The translations under genes were made by a program, and so were the position numbers. Positions 14,848-22,966 of a stretch of DNA of 29,169 bases are shown one piece after another (position 1 is the stretch's first letter; each line of letters starts with the position of its first letter). The notes below the pieces were generated by a model. It was not told where the DNA came from, did not search any database, and saw nothing but the letters and a program-made list of their open reading frames with translations. This DNA comes from JBEIVB01 sp040374085 (GTDB lineage: Bacteria > Bacteroidota > Bacteroidia > UBA4408), in assembly GCA_040374085.1 (NCBI GenBank), contig JBEIVB010000024.1, positions 1 to 29,169 on the forward strand, written 5' to 3'.

Positions 14848-15570
14848 TTAGGGAATGATAAGGCGGCTTAAATCAACTTTGCAGATGTTCAAATCCACAT
14901 CGGCATGCACACCGCTGAGCCTGCCTCGGCAACTGTGCTGCCATATGCTCCAATCTTCCCATCCATTTGGTATGCCTGGCTCTTCTCGGTCGCGGTAATC
15001 GGCAATCCAAAGGTGATACTCTTTGGACATATCTTTGAAATGACTGGCAAAGTTATGGTTCCAAAAGTGGGCATTGGTATAGATGATGGGCTTCACGCCC
15101 AGCTTATCCTCAATGGTACGAATCATGGCCTTGAGGTTGGCAATGTAAATCTTTGGATTTAGTTTTCCGTATCCCCTACCGCCTTCCACGTCCAGCACCG
15201 GCAACAGATGCCCCGAAGAGAAATTAACGGTATTCAAAAACAATTCTGCTTGTTCTTTGCCGCTCGCATAGGGACGAAAATAATGGTAGGCTCCTTTTGT
15301 GATGTGGTTGCCGATGTTGGTCCAGTGCTGGGAAAATTTCCGGTCGATGAGGCGGGTACCTTCGGTGGCTTTGCAAATGATGAAAGTAATGGTGCTGTCA
15401 ATTTCTTCGTAGCGCACCGTCTGGTAACGAGAGATGTCGATTCCGATGCTTACGCTCCGGGCCTCATCGCAGTAAGAGAACTTCTCCGGGATAAACGACT
15501 TTACCGTTCGGTTCGTTGCCCCAACGGAAAGCACCATGGCCAGTGATGTGGCAAGCAAGGTCTTTTTCAT
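14848..15570 (-). CDS. Secreted GH25 family muramidase (lysozyme)
   Basis: This 240-residue protein starts with a signal peptide (MKKTLLATSLAMVLSVGA). The GH25 barrel follows: VSIGIDISRYQ (40-50, catalytic Asp45), IICKATEGT (64-72), GAYHYFRPY (93-101) and VLDVEGG (125-131), with the Asp127-x-Glu129 catalytic pair. IWQHS near the C-terminus is also typical. GH25 enzymes cut the beta-1,4 bond between MurNAc and GlcNAc of peptidoglycan, here probably in the periplasm or outside the cell. No cell-wall-binding domain is present. The ATG at 15570 is chosen because it begins the signal peptide; a longer frame from 15651 runs through the promoter. It has its own promoter and terminator, so it is probably monocistronic. 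Confidence 0.93.
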   Translation of the reverse strand: MKKTLLATSLAMVLSVGATNRTVKSFIPEKFSYCDEARSVSIGIDISRYQTVRYEEIDSTITFIICKATEGTRLIDRKFSQHWTNIGNHITKGAYHYFRPYASGKEQAELFLNTVNFSSGHLLPVLDVEGGRGYGKLNPKIYIANLKAMIRTIEDKLGVKPIIYTNAHFWNHNFASHFKDMSKEYHLWIADYRDREEPGIPNGWEDWSIWQHSCRGRLSGVHADVDLNICKVDLSRLIIP

Positions 15571-15636
15571 GATCCTTTTTGGTTGGTAGTTTGCACTCAA
15601 ATTTTGTTCCAAACGTGAAAGTAGGGCATTAAATTG

Positions 15637-15668
15637 CAAAGATAGAGGCAAGTTTTGAAGTTTTTCAA
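15637..15668 (-). promoter_or_regulatory. Bacteroidota-type promoter for the GH25 gene
   Basis: On the - strand, TTG (15666-15668), a 21-base spacer and TATCTTTG (15637-15644, followed by CA) match the consensus well. The start codon of the muramidase is 66 bases further, a moderate leader. The promoter lies just after the rluD stop codon. Confidence 0.75.
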
Positions 15669-15679
15669 CAAGGATGTGT

Positions 15680-16732
15680 TCAATTCCCCCAACCGGTGGC
15701 CATTTTTCTCCATCGGCTCATGACCTCAACCATATCGCTGGGCAGTTCAGAATCGAAGGACATGGCTTCGCGTTTCGTAGGATGCACAAAGCCGAGGCTC
15801 TTGGCATGCAGGGCCTGGCGGGGCAGGATCTCTAAGCAGTTCTCCACAAACTGGCGGTATGATCCGGTGGGCTGACCTTTTAACACGCGGTTGCCTCCAT
15901 ACAAAACATCGCCGAAAAGAGGATGGCCGAGGTATTTAAAGTGAGCCCGAATCTGGTGGGTTCTACCGGTCTCTAACCTGCATTCCACAAGAGTTAGGTA
16001 GCGAAACCGCTCCAGCACACGAAAATGGGTAATGGCCGGCTTACCCTGGTCGCCCTCTGGAAAAACGGTCATCTGCATGCGGTCGCGCGGGTTTCGCCCC
16101 AGGTTACCCACAATGGTTCCGCTGTCTTCAGCCAACTCCCCCCATACCAGAGCTTGGTAACGCCGGAATACGGTGCGGTCGAAAAATTGCCGTGCCAAAA
16201 AACTCAGACTGAATTCGGTCTTGGCCAGAAGGATTAAGCCTGTGGTGTCCTTATCTATACGATGCACGAGGCCCGGACGAGGATGCTTTTCCTGAAAATG
16301 TGGAAGATGCTGAAAATGGTGCATCAGCCCGTTTATCAATGTACCCGAATAGTTTCCATGACCGGGATGCACCACCAGTCCGGCCGGTTTGTTTACCACC
16401 ACCACATCGTCGTCCTCGTAAACGATGTTAAGCGGAATGGGCTCGGGCAGAATCTCCTTGTCACGAGGAGGGCGTGCGAATAAAACCGTGATGACATCGA
16501 AGGGCTTCACCCGATAGCTCGATTTTACCAACCCATCGTTTACGCGAATGTTGCCGGCCTCCAGAGCAGCCTGCACCTTTGTGCGGGTGGCGTTCTCGAT
16601 GCGGTTCATGAGGAACTTATCGATGCGCAGCAGGTCTTGTCCCTTATCGCAAACCAGACGCAGGTGCTCGTAAAGGGCCTGCCCCTGCTCATCATCGGCC
16701 TCATCCTCCGGCCCTTCTAAATGCTCAACCAT
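15680..16732 (-). CDS. rluD: RluA-family pseudouridine synthase, RluD-like
   Basis: The 350-residue protein has the RluD layout: an acidic N-terminal extension (1-20), an S4 RNA-binding domain (about 30-90, RIDKFLMNRIENATRTKVQA) and the catalytic domain. The catalytic motif is GLVHRIDKDTTGLILLAKT (154-172), with Asp160 as the nucleophile; VVNKPAGLVVHPG (112-124) and ETGRTHQIRAHFKYLGHPLFGD are also typical. RluD makes pseudouridines at 1911/1915/1917 of 23S rRNA helix 69. Assignment to RluD rather than RluA or RluC rests on length and the S4 domain. A -7 element lies eight bases before its ATG. It is divergent from the NamZ gene. Confidence 0.88.
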   Translation of the reverse strand: MVEHLEGPEDEADDEQGQALYEHLRLVCDKGQDLLRIDKFLMNRIENATRTKVQAALEAGNIRVNDGLVKSSYRVKPFDVITVLFARPPRDKEILPEPIPLNIVYEDDDVVVVNKPAGLVVHPGHGNYSGTLINGLMHHFQHLPHFQEKHPRPGLVHRIDKDTTGLILLAKTEFSLSFLARQFFDRTVFRRYQALVWGELAEDSGTIVGNLGRNPRDRMQMTVFPEGDQGKPAITHFRVLERFRYLTLVECRLETGRTHQIRAHFKYLGHPLFGDVLYGGNRVLKGQPTGSYRQFVENCLEILPRQALHAKSLGFVHPTKREAMSFDSELPSDMVEVMSRWRKMATGWGN

Positions 16733-16740
16733 AACATAGG

Positions 16741-16748
16741 CAAAATTA
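16741..16748 (-). promoter_or_regulatory. Candidate -7 element for rluD
   Basis: The - strand reads TAATTTTG (exact TAnnTTTG) eight bases before the rluD ATG. No TTG is at a proper distance upstream. A start site here would leave almost no leader. Confidence 0.4.
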
Positions 16749-16761
16749 GTTTATTTGTACC

Positions 16762-17952
16762 GTGGGAGGAACATGTATTGCGCGGCAATTCTTGAGCATG
16801 CTGATGCTGTTGGCCGGAATCCTTTCTGTGCCTAAAGCCTCTGCACAAACTCCGAAAGACAGCGTGGTTGCGGCGGCCGATTTGCCCAACCGCTACCTTC
16901 CCATACTAAGCGGTCAAACGATTGGCGTGGTTACCAACCAAAGCGCACGGGTGGGAAACACGCTCTTGGTGGACTACCTGCTCAAACACGACATGAACGT
17001 GGTGCGCGTCTTTTCTCCTGAGCATGGCTTTGGCGGAAAAGCAGAAGCGGGGCAGCATTTGGCAGACAGCACCTATCCCGGAACCGCCTTGCCTCTGATC
17101 TCGCTCTACGGAAAAAAGAAGATGCCTTCTGCTGATGATCTTCGGGGCATACAATGGTTGGTGTTTGACATGCAGGATGTGGGCGTGCGTTTTTACACCT
17201 ACCTCAGCACCCTCCATCATGTGCTGGAATCGGCTGCATTACATAATATAAAAGTATTGATACTGGATCGTCCAAACCCAAATGGGTTTTATGTAGACGG
17301 TCCGGTTTTGGCCGACAGCACTTTGCGGTCTTTCGTTGGTGTGATTCCGGTTCCGGTGGTGCACGGCTGCACCTTGGGGGAATTGGCCCTTATGATAAAA
17401 GGACAAGGATGGATAAAAAACGCCGGGAGTTTGGAGCTGACCGTTGTGCCCTGCAGAGGATATTATCACAGCGTCTTATGGACACCCAGCTTGCCTCCAT
17501 CTCCCAATTTGCGAAGCCAGCGGGCCATACTGCTCTATCCCACCCTTTGCTTGTTTGAGGGCACACCCCTGAGTGTGGGCAGAGGCACCGACCATCCCTT
17601 TGAAGCCATTGGGCATCCCTCCTACTCGGGACTAACGTACCAATTTCAGCCGGAGCCGGGCGCTTCTTTGCATGCGGGCAAAATCTGCCAAGGCTGGGAT
17701 TTTCGGTCGGTGCCTATAGACACGCTCTACCTTCATCCCAGGCTGCGCCTCGATTGGATTGCAGAGGCCTATGCACATTATCCGGAGAAGGAGCGTTTCT
17801 TTTCCGGCTTCTTCGACAAACTTGCAGGCAACAAAACCTTGCATCAACAATTGGAAGGAGGCCTATGGGAGCAGGAAATTCGAGCATCGTGGGCACCTGA
17901 ACTGGAGGCATACAAACGCATCCGAAAAAAGTATCTTATCTACCCAGATTGA
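16762..17952 (+). CDS. Secreted exo-beta-N-acetylmuramidase NamZ-like (DUF1343, GH171)
   Basis: This 396-residue protein matches the DUF1343 family, of which NamZ enzymes release terminal MurNAc from peptidoglycan fragments. Family blocks are GQTIGVVTNQSARV (51-64), VFSPEHGFGGKAEAGQ (83-98), WLVFDMQDVGVRFYTY (132-147), LDRPNPNG (168-175) and VHGCTLGELALMIKGQGW (200-217). Glu87 in SPEHGF and Glu207 in GELA are conserved acidic positions likely to be catalytic. A probable signal peptide ends at ASA-Q (about residue 28). The start is probably GTG at 16762, since an in-frame stop lies shortly upstream; ATG at 16798 would give a signal peptide lacking its basic end. It is divergent from rluD, with GH25 muramidase beyond. 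Confidence 0.88.
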   Translation: MGGTCIARQFLSMLMLLAGILSVPKASAQTPKDSVVAAADLPNRYLPILSGQTIGVVTNQSARVGNTLLVDYLLKHDMNVVRVFSPEHGFGGKAEAGQHLADSTYPGTALPLISLYGKKKMPSADDLRGIQWLVFDMQDVGVRFYTYLSTLHHVLESAALHNIKVLILDRPNPNGFYVDGPVLADSTLRSFVGVIPVPVVHGCTLGELALMIKGQGWIKNAGSLELTVVPCRGYYHSVLWTPSLPPSPNLRSQRAILLYPTLCLFEGTPLSVGRGTDHPFEAIGHPSYSGLTYQFQPEPGASLHAGKICQGWDFRSVPIDTLYLHPRLRLDWIAEAYAHYPEKERFFSGFFDKLAGNKTLHQQLEGGLWEQEIRASWAPELEAYKRIRKKYLIYPD

Positions 17953-18028
17953 CTTTGTTTATAACCGCTTACAAAAAAAAGGTTGTACCCAACTATTTTT
18001 ATTTTCATATTTAGAGACTTAAAACCGA

Positions 18029-19693
18029 ATGGAATCAGCGGAGACAAAACGAATGACTGACTTGGCTTTCAACAAGAACGAGGACGAGAACAAGCTTGCC
18101 TGGTCGGCAATTGAACAGAAGCTCAACATCATACACCAGGGCGGTGGCCCAAAACGGATTGCCAAATTGCATGCAGAAGGTAAGCTTACTGCACGTGAGC
18201 GGATTGCGTTGTTGTTGGATGAGGGTGCCCCGCAGATTGAGATTGGTGCTTTTGCCGGAGAAGGCATGTATGCCGAGCACGGAGGTTGTCCATCCGGCGG
18301 CGTGGTGGTGGTCATCGGTACCATTCATGGTCGCCATTGCATTGTGGTGGCCAACGATGCAACGGTTAAAGCCGGCGCGTGGTTTCCCATTACAGGCAAG
18401 AAAAACTTGCGGGCTCAGGAAATCGCCATGGAAAACCGGTTGCCCATTGTGTATTTGGTAGACAGTGCCGGAGTGTATCTGCCGCTGCAGGATGAGATCT
18501 TTCCGGACAAAGAGCATTTCGGCCGGATATTCCGCAACAATGCTGTGTTGTCGAGCATGGGCATTCCACAAATAGCCGCCATTATGGGAAGCTGTGTTGC
18601 AGGTGGGGCTTATCTGCCCATCATGAGCGACGAAGCCATGATTGTAGATAAGACGGGCAGCATCTTTCTTGCAGGATCCTATTTGGTGAAGGCCGCCATT
18701 GGCGAAGACATAGACAACGAGACCTTGGGTGGTGCAGGCACTCATTGCGAAATATCGGGGGTTACGGATCACAAATGCAAAGACGATGCTGATGCACTCA
18801 AACGCATTCGATCCATATTCCATAAGATGGGCCGATATGAGACAGCCGGTTTCAACCGCGTGGCTCCCCTACCGCCTGTTTCGGATCCTAAAGAGTTGTT
18901 TGGCGTTTTGCCCTCTACTCGCGACAAGCAATACGATATGCTTGAGATTATAAAAAGATTGGTAGACAATTCCGAGTTTGAACCCTACAAAGAAAATTAT
19001 GGGCAATCCATCTTATGTGGATATGCCCGCATTGATGGTTGGGCAGTGGGCATTGTTGCCAACCAGCGTAAAGTGGTAAAGAGTAGAAAAGCAGTTGGTC
19101 AGGAGATGCAGTTTGGAGGTGTGATTTACAGCGACAGTGCCGATAAAGCCGCGCGTTTCATCATGAACTGCAATCAGCGCCGCGTTCCCCTTGTTTTTTT
19201 ACAAGATGTTACCGGGTTCATGGTAGGCTCAAAATCGGAGCAAGGCGGAATCATAAAAGACGGTGCCAAACTGGTGAATGCCATGAGCAACTCTGTAGTG
19301 CCAAAATTCACCGTGGTGGTGGGCAACTCATTTGGAGCGGGCAACTACGCCATGTGCGGAAAGGCTTACGACCCCCGTCTGATTGTGGCATGGCCCGGAG
19401 CCCAGATTGCGGTAATGGGTGGTTCGCAAGCCGCCAAAACGCTGCTGCAGATTCAAGTTGCCTCCATGAAAGCCCAAAATAAAATAGTGACCCCAGAGGA
19501 GGAGGCAGAGTTGCTTTCGCGCATTACCGATCGTTACAACCAGCAGATGACGCCTGTGTATGCTGCGTCGCGCTTATGGGTAGATGCCATCATCAACCCC
19601 ATCGATACCCGCACCTGGATTTCTACGGGTATTGCAGTGGCCAACCATGCCCCCATTACAAAGCCCTATAACGTTGGTGTGATTCAAACCTAA
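18029..19693 (+). CDS. Biotin-dependent acyl-CoA carboxylase, carboxyltransferase (beta) subunit
   Basis: This 554-residue crotonase-fold protein has the size of propionyl-/methylcrotonyl-CoA carboxylase beta subunits, which transfer the carboxyl group from biotin to an acyl-CoA. Motifs include GKLTARERIALLLDEG (59-74), VYLVDSAGVYLPLQDEIFPD, HFGRIFRNNAVLSSMGIPQI, GSCVAGGAYLPIMSDEA and GGAGTHCEISGVTDHKCKDD in the N-terminal half, and LQDVTGFMVGSKSEQGGII and GNSFGAGNYAMCGKAYDPR in the C-terminal half. The QDEIFPD...HFGRIF and GTHCEISGVTDH wording is closest to 3-methylcrotonyl-CoA carboxylase (leucine catabolism), but substrate is not proven. No biotin carboxylase or carrier protein is nearby. 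The start could be the ATG at 18053. Six bases separate it from the next gene. Confidence 0.92.
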   Translation: MESAETKRMTDLAFNKNEDENKLAWSAIEQKLNIIHQGGGPKRIAKLHAEGKLTARERIALLLDEGAPQIEIGAFAGEGMYAEHGGCPSGGVVVVIGTIHGRHCIVVANDATVKAGAWFPITGKKNLRAQEIAMENRLPIVYLVDSAGVYLPLQDEIFPDKEHFGRIFRNNAVLSSMGIPQIAAIMGSCVAGGAYLPIMSDEAMIVDKTGSIFLAGSYLVKAAIGEDIDNETLGGAGTHCEISGVTDHKCKDDADALKRIRSIFHKMGRYETAGFNRVAPLPPVSDPKELFGVLPSTRDKQYDMLEIIKRLVDNSEFEPYKENYGQSILCGYARIDGWAVGIVANQRKVVKSRKAVGQEMQFGGVIYSDSADKAARFIMNCNQRRVPLVFLQDVTGFMVGSKSEQGGIIKDGAKLVNAMSNSVVPKFTVVVGNSFGAGNYAMCGKAYDPRLIVAWPGAQIAVMGGSQAAKTLLQIQVASMKAQNKIVTPEEEAELLSRITDRYNQQMTPVYAASRLWVDAIINPIDTRTWISTGIAVANHAPITKPYNVGVIQT

Positions 19694-19699
19694 CTCCCC

Positions 19700-20323
19700 A
19701 TGCCGAAACTACACTTTTACGCCCTTCTGTTTTGCTCTCTATTGGCCGTTCAGGCCTTTGGAGCAGGGGCGTTTGTGGAGTGTGAGGGATATTTTGTTCG
19801 GAAAGCCAACCGCGACACCGTGCGTACCATTATCCTGGTACCCACCGATCCTTCCAACCGAAAGGTATTGTTGCTGTCCAAGTTGGTGTACAGCATTTCG
19901 GTTAAGGATCCCTTTTCCATGATCGACTTAAAGAAACGTCCGGAAGACCTAATTGCTTTTGGTTTCGTTTACGATCGTCGCACCTACGAATTTTGGTCGG
20001 TACCCAATGTATTTGATAAGCCTGGTTCCAACCTAGGGAGAGAAGTGGCCCAGGTTTTCGCATGGATAAAAATCAAAGGGCGTTGCAAACTGGTGGCATT
20101 TGCCTCCAAGGAACCCTCTTCGGTAAAACAGGTAGAGTATTGGGTAAAGCATAACCACCGTGAGTGGCTGCTCCTCAACCCAAACTCTTGGCAGAAAAAC
20201 TTAGCTTCTTACCTATCCGATTGCCCCCCGGTTGCAGCCAAACTCAACGGAGCAGAATTATCTCTTGGTCAATTGGAGCAAGTGATACGTGAATACAACC
20301 TTTGCTCCAACACAAAACCATAA
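19700..20323 (+). CDS. Secreted protein of unknown function
   Basis: This 207-residue protein starts with a signal peptide (hydrophobic residues 5-20, likely cleavage near FGAGA). The mature part has four cysteines (about 28, 129, 175 and 202), perhaps forming disulfides, and a C-terminal helical stretch DCPPVAAKLNGAELSLGQLE followed by a YNLC ending. Similar Cys-Pro...YN.C tails occur in other exported Bacteroidota proteins, but I cannot name a family and see no catalytic motif. It lies between the carboxylase gene (gap six bases) and the TerB-like gene (gap three bases), so it is probably co-transcribed with both. Confidence 0.78.
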   Translation: MPKLHFYALLFCSLLAVQAFGAGAFVECEGYFVRKANRDTVRTIILVPTDPSNRKVLLLSKLVYSISVKDPFSMIDLKKRPEDLIAFGFVYDRRTYEFWSVPNVFDKPGSNLGREVAQVFAWIKIKGRCKLVAFASKEPSSVKQVEYWVKHNHREWLLLNPNSWQKNLASYLSDCPPVAAKLNGAELSLGQLEQVIREYNLCSNTKP

Positions 20324-20326
20324 GCC

Positions 20327-20689
20327 ATGGAAGCGAGCATGCCTAAATTGAATAAAGCCCTGGCAGGTTATCATCTTTTAGTTATGATAGCGCATTCGGA
20401 TGGAGTGTTTTCTTCATCAGAGGAAAAGGTAGTAAAAGCGTACCTTTCTTCAAACCCAGGGGAATTGAAGAACTTAGATGCTGCCCGCAACCGATTGAAG
20501 GAAATGAAGAACGATGACCGGTTTTATCATTTCCAGCAGGCTGCTGTTGAGTTTTACGCACAGAGTACGGAGCACGAGCGCATGGCCTTCATCAACTTGG
20601 TTTTTGAGCTCATTCAATCCGACCGCAAGATTACCATTGAGGAAAATCATTACCTAAACGAATTGTACAACACCTGGGGTTTAGATTAG
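20327..20689 (+). CDS. TerB-like helical protein
   Basis: This 120-residue protein looks like the TerB-like fold: LLVMIAHSDGVFSSSEEKVVKAYL (17-40) and MAFINLVFELIQSDRKITIEENHYLNEL (85-112). The two halves each carry the A-x-SDG / QSDRKI-type loop followed by an acidic E-x-x-x-(L/Y) helix that can bind a metal ion. TerB domains occur in tellurite-resistance and membrane-stress proteins, but no other ter genes are present here, so resistance should not be inferred. It has no signal peptide. It could start at the ATG at 20339. The stop codon is one base before the Sua5 gene. Confidence 0.75.
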   Translation: MEASMPKLNKALAGYHLLVMIAHSDGVFSSSEEKVVKAYLSSNPGELKNLDAARNRLKEMKNDDRFYHFQQAAVEFYAQSTEHERMAFINLVFELIQSDRKITIEENHYLNELYNTWGLD

Positions 20690-20690
20690 C

Positions 20691-21668
20691 ATGTTGGTTT
20701 CATTTGAAGAAGCATGCAGGCTTCTCCTGCTGGGGCGGGTTGTTGCGCTTCCTACAGAAACCGTTTACGGTCTTGCCTGTCTGCCCTTTGACAAGCATGC
20801 GGTGAAAGAAGTATTCCGCCATAAACAACGGCCTTCCGACAATCCCCTCATCTGTCATTTTTACAGCATTGAACACATGCTTTCTGAGGGTTTGAAACCG
20901 GGTATCAGAACCACGGCCCTTATGCGGTGGGCAGGCCTCGGCCCCCTGAGCTACCGCATTGCCCTTCCGGCCGGCCATCGCTTGTCTGCAGCCACTGCAG
21001 GGCAAAACAGCGTAGTGGTGCGTTTTCCCAAAGCCGGGTTGTTTTCCAATGTCATGCGCACCCTGGAATCGCCCTTGGCTGCCCCATCCGCCAACACCTC
21101 CGGATCTCTTAGCCCAACCAACGCAGCTATGGTAGAGTTCGACCTGGGTCGCAAAGGCATTGCGGTGCTCGATGGTGGCCCTTGTGAAGTGGGGTTGGAA
21201 AGTACCATCATCGATTGCTTCAACGACATAGAGTTTTCGTGTTTGAGACTGGGCGGATTTGCGATTGAACGCATAAAAGCCCGAATCATCGAACTGGGTG
21301 GCACATGGGCTGAGCCGGAAAAATCACGCAGTGAAACCACTCCCGGTTCAAAATACCGTCATTATGCACCGCACACACCCCTTCAGTGGATTCAAGAAGA
21401 CCAACTGAAGAGTCTTGCCGCGGGACAGTTGGTGGTGGCCACACATGAGGATGCAGAGCGGTTGCGCCCTCAACATATTCACCTCACATGGTTCACATTG
21501 GGCAGCATACAAGATTGGAGCTCTATAGGAAAAGACTTATACCGAAGGTTGTTTGAACTCGACGCGTTAAAATTGAGCCATGCATGGGTGCTGCAACCTG
21601 CGTGGACAACCGACGGCCTATCTCAAGCGGTTCGAAACCGCTTAGAAAAAGCCGTGTCCGGGTCTTAA
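20691..21668 (+). CDS. L-threonylcarbamoyladenylate synthase, Sua5 type
   Basis: The 325-residue protein makes threonylcarbamoyl-AMP from threonine, bicarbonate and ATP, the first step of t6A37 modification of ANN-decoding tRNAs. The YrdC domain (1-205) shows GRVVALPTETVYGLAC (15-30), KQRPSDNPLICH (45-56), APSANTSGSLSPTNA (131-145) and GLESTIID (168-175). The linker ETTPGSKYRHYAP (215-227) and the C-terminal domain to 325 identify the longer Sua5 form rather than TsaC. The usual WPGPLT segment reads AGLGPLS (81-87), a mild divergence. It is the last gene of the cluster, and its stop overlaps that of the convergent aminotransferase with no terminator between. Confidence 0.92.
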   Translation: MLVSFEEACRLLLLGRVVALPTETVYGLACLPFDKHAVKEVFRHKQRPSDNPLICHFYSIEHMLSEGLKPGIRTTALMRWAGLGPLSYRIALPAGHRLSAATAGQNSVVVRFPKAGLFSNVMRTLESPLAAPSANTSGSLSPTNAAMVEFDLGRKGIAVLDGGPCEVGLESTIIDCFNDIEFSCLRLGGFAIERIKARIIELGGTWAEPEKSRSETTPGSKYRHYAPHTPLQWIQEDQLKSLAAGQLVVATHEDAERLRPQHIHLTWFTLGSIQDWSSIGKDLYRRLFELDALKLSHAWVLQPAWTTDGLSQAVRNRLEKAVSGS

Positions 21669-22864
21669 GCCGTTTTTCCGGGATATTGCTTCAAGGCCTC
21701 TTGCAGGCAATCCATGGCCGCCTCCAAATCTTTTAGATTCAGCACATAGGCAAGGCGCACCTCATTGGAGCCGGCGCCCGGAGTGGAATAAAAGCCCGTT
21801 GCCGGCGCAAGCATAACCGTTTGCTTATGAAATTGAAAATCCTCGAGCAACCATCGGCAGAAGTCATCCGCATCGTTAATGGGCAGGCGGGCAATGCAAT
21901 AGAAAGCACCGCTGGGTTTGGGACAGAATACACCCTGCATGGCATTCAAACGCTCCACCACATAATCTCTGCGCCTTGTGTATTCGGCTTTAACCTCGGC
22001 AAAATATGCAGCCGGTGTATCAATAGCTGCTTCTGCAGCCACCTGCCCAAACGTGGGCGGACTCAAGCGGGCCTGAGCAAATTTTAATGCGGTGGCCATC
22101 ACTTCTTTGTTTTTGCTGATGAGGGCGCCGATGCGCGCTCCGCAGGCAGAATAGCGCTTGGATACTGAATCGAGCAAAATGGTGTGCTGATCGAGTCCAT
22201 CCAGGTGCATCACCGAAGTGTAGGTTTTCCCGTCGTAGCAAAACTCGCGGTACACTTCATCGGAAAAAAGGAAAAGATTATAACGCAACACCAATTCTTT
22301 CAAAGACTCCAGCTCCTCGCGGGAATAGAGATAACCGGTGGGATTTCCGGGGTTGCAAATCATAATGGCCTTGGTGCGCGGAGTAATAACTGCCTCAAAG
22401 GCCTCCTTCGAAGGCAGGGCAAATCCAGACTCAATGAACGACCGAACCGGCACCACGCGCACATCGGCCTGACGTGAAAATCCGTTGTAGTTTGCGTAAA
22501 ACGGTTCCGGAATGATTACCTCATCGCCTTCATTGAGGCAAGTCATCATGGCAATCTCGATGGCTTCCGATCCACCGGTTGTGATCATAATGTCTTGGTA
22601 ATCCAACGCAATGTTGTAATCGGCATAATACTTCACCAGCTTTTTACGGTAGCTTTCCATTCCTGCGCTGTGGCTGTATTCTACCACCTTAGGGCTGAAA
22701 TTGTGAATGGCATCGAGCATGGTGGCCGGAGTCTCGATGTCGGGCTGCCCAATGTTGAGGTGATAGATGGTGGTACCGTTTCGTTTGGCCTGTTCGGCAT
22801 ACGGAACCAGTTTGCGTATGGGGGAAGGCGGCATGGCCTTGCCTTTTTCGGATACAGCGGGCAT
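21665..22864 (-). CDS. Class I PLP-dependent aminotransferase (aspartate aminotransferase-like)
   Basis: This 399-residue fold-type I enzyme is typical of the aspartate aminotransferase Ib-like group. It contains YHLNIGQPDIETP (34-46), TTGGSEAIEIAMM (95-107), PEPFYANYNGF (119-129), CNPGNPTGYLYSREEL (170-185, Asn174), FSDEVYREF (200-208, Asp202 and Tyr205) and LLDSVSKRYSACGARIG (230-246), with Lys236 as the PLP lysine. It probably transfers amino groups between an L-amino acid and 2-oxoglutarate in the cytoplasm; the true substrate is uncertain. The ATG at 22864 gives MPAVSEKGKAMPPSPIRKL, the usual start in Bacteroidota. It has its own promoter and overlaps the Sua5 gene tail to tail by four bases. 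Confidence 0.9.
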   Translation of the reverse strand: MPAVSEKGKAMPPSPIRKLVPYAEQAKRNGTTIYHLNIGQPDIETPATMLDAIHNFSPKVVEYSHSAGMESYRKKLVKYYADYNIALDYQDIMITTGGSEAIEIAMMTCLNEGDEVIIPEPFYANYNGFSRQADVRVVPVRSFIESGFALPSKEAFEAVITPRTKAIMICNPGNPTGYLYSREELESLKELVLRYNLFLFSDEVYREFCYDGKTYTSVMHLDGLDQHTILLDSVSKRYSACGARIGALISKNKEVMATALKFAQARLSPPTFGQVAAEAAIDTPAAYFAEVKAEYTRRRDYVVERLNAMQGVFCPKPSGAFYCIARLPINDADDFCRWLLEDFQFHKQTVMLAPATGFYSTPGAGSNEVRLAYVLNLKDLEAAMDCLQEALKQYPGKTA

Positions 22865-22883
22865 GTTGGCTTATTTTGGGTGG

Positions 22884-22917
22884 CAAAGATAGGGCTTCAG
22901 GTGGGGCCTGAAAACAA
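22884..22917 (-). promoter_or_regulatory. Promoter for the class I aminotransferase gene
   Basis: On the - strand, TTG (22915-22917), a 23-base spacer and TATCTTTG (22884-22891) match the consensus, with the spacer at the long end. The ATG lies 19 bases after the -7 box. The TTG overlaps the T-tract of the upstream DUF1573 terminator. Confidence 0.65.
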
Positions 22918-22941
22918 AAAAACCGCCCCGGATTGGAGCGG
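22916..22941 (-). terminator. Rho-independent terminator after the DUF1573 pair
   Basis: On the - strand CCGCTCC pairs with GGGGCGG (22935-22941 and 22923-22929, one U-G pair) around a 5-base loop, followed by seven T residues. It lies 25 bases after the stop codon of the second DUF1573 gene. Confidence 0.9.
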
Positions 22942-22966
22942 CTTCCTGAAATGAGGTGCAGTTGGA

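Noticed and set aside
17953..18028. Terminator between the NamZ and carboxylase genes
   Set aside because: Only 4-bp stems can be drawn in the A/T-rich sequence and no convincing stem precedes a T-tract.
18035..18823. Long - strand reading frame inside the carboxylase gene
   Set aside because: The + strand is a full-length carboxylase with clear motifs, so this is a shadow frame.
20327..20689. Tellurite-resistance function for the TerB-like protein
   Set aside because: No other ter genes are present, and the domain occurs widely outside resistance loci.
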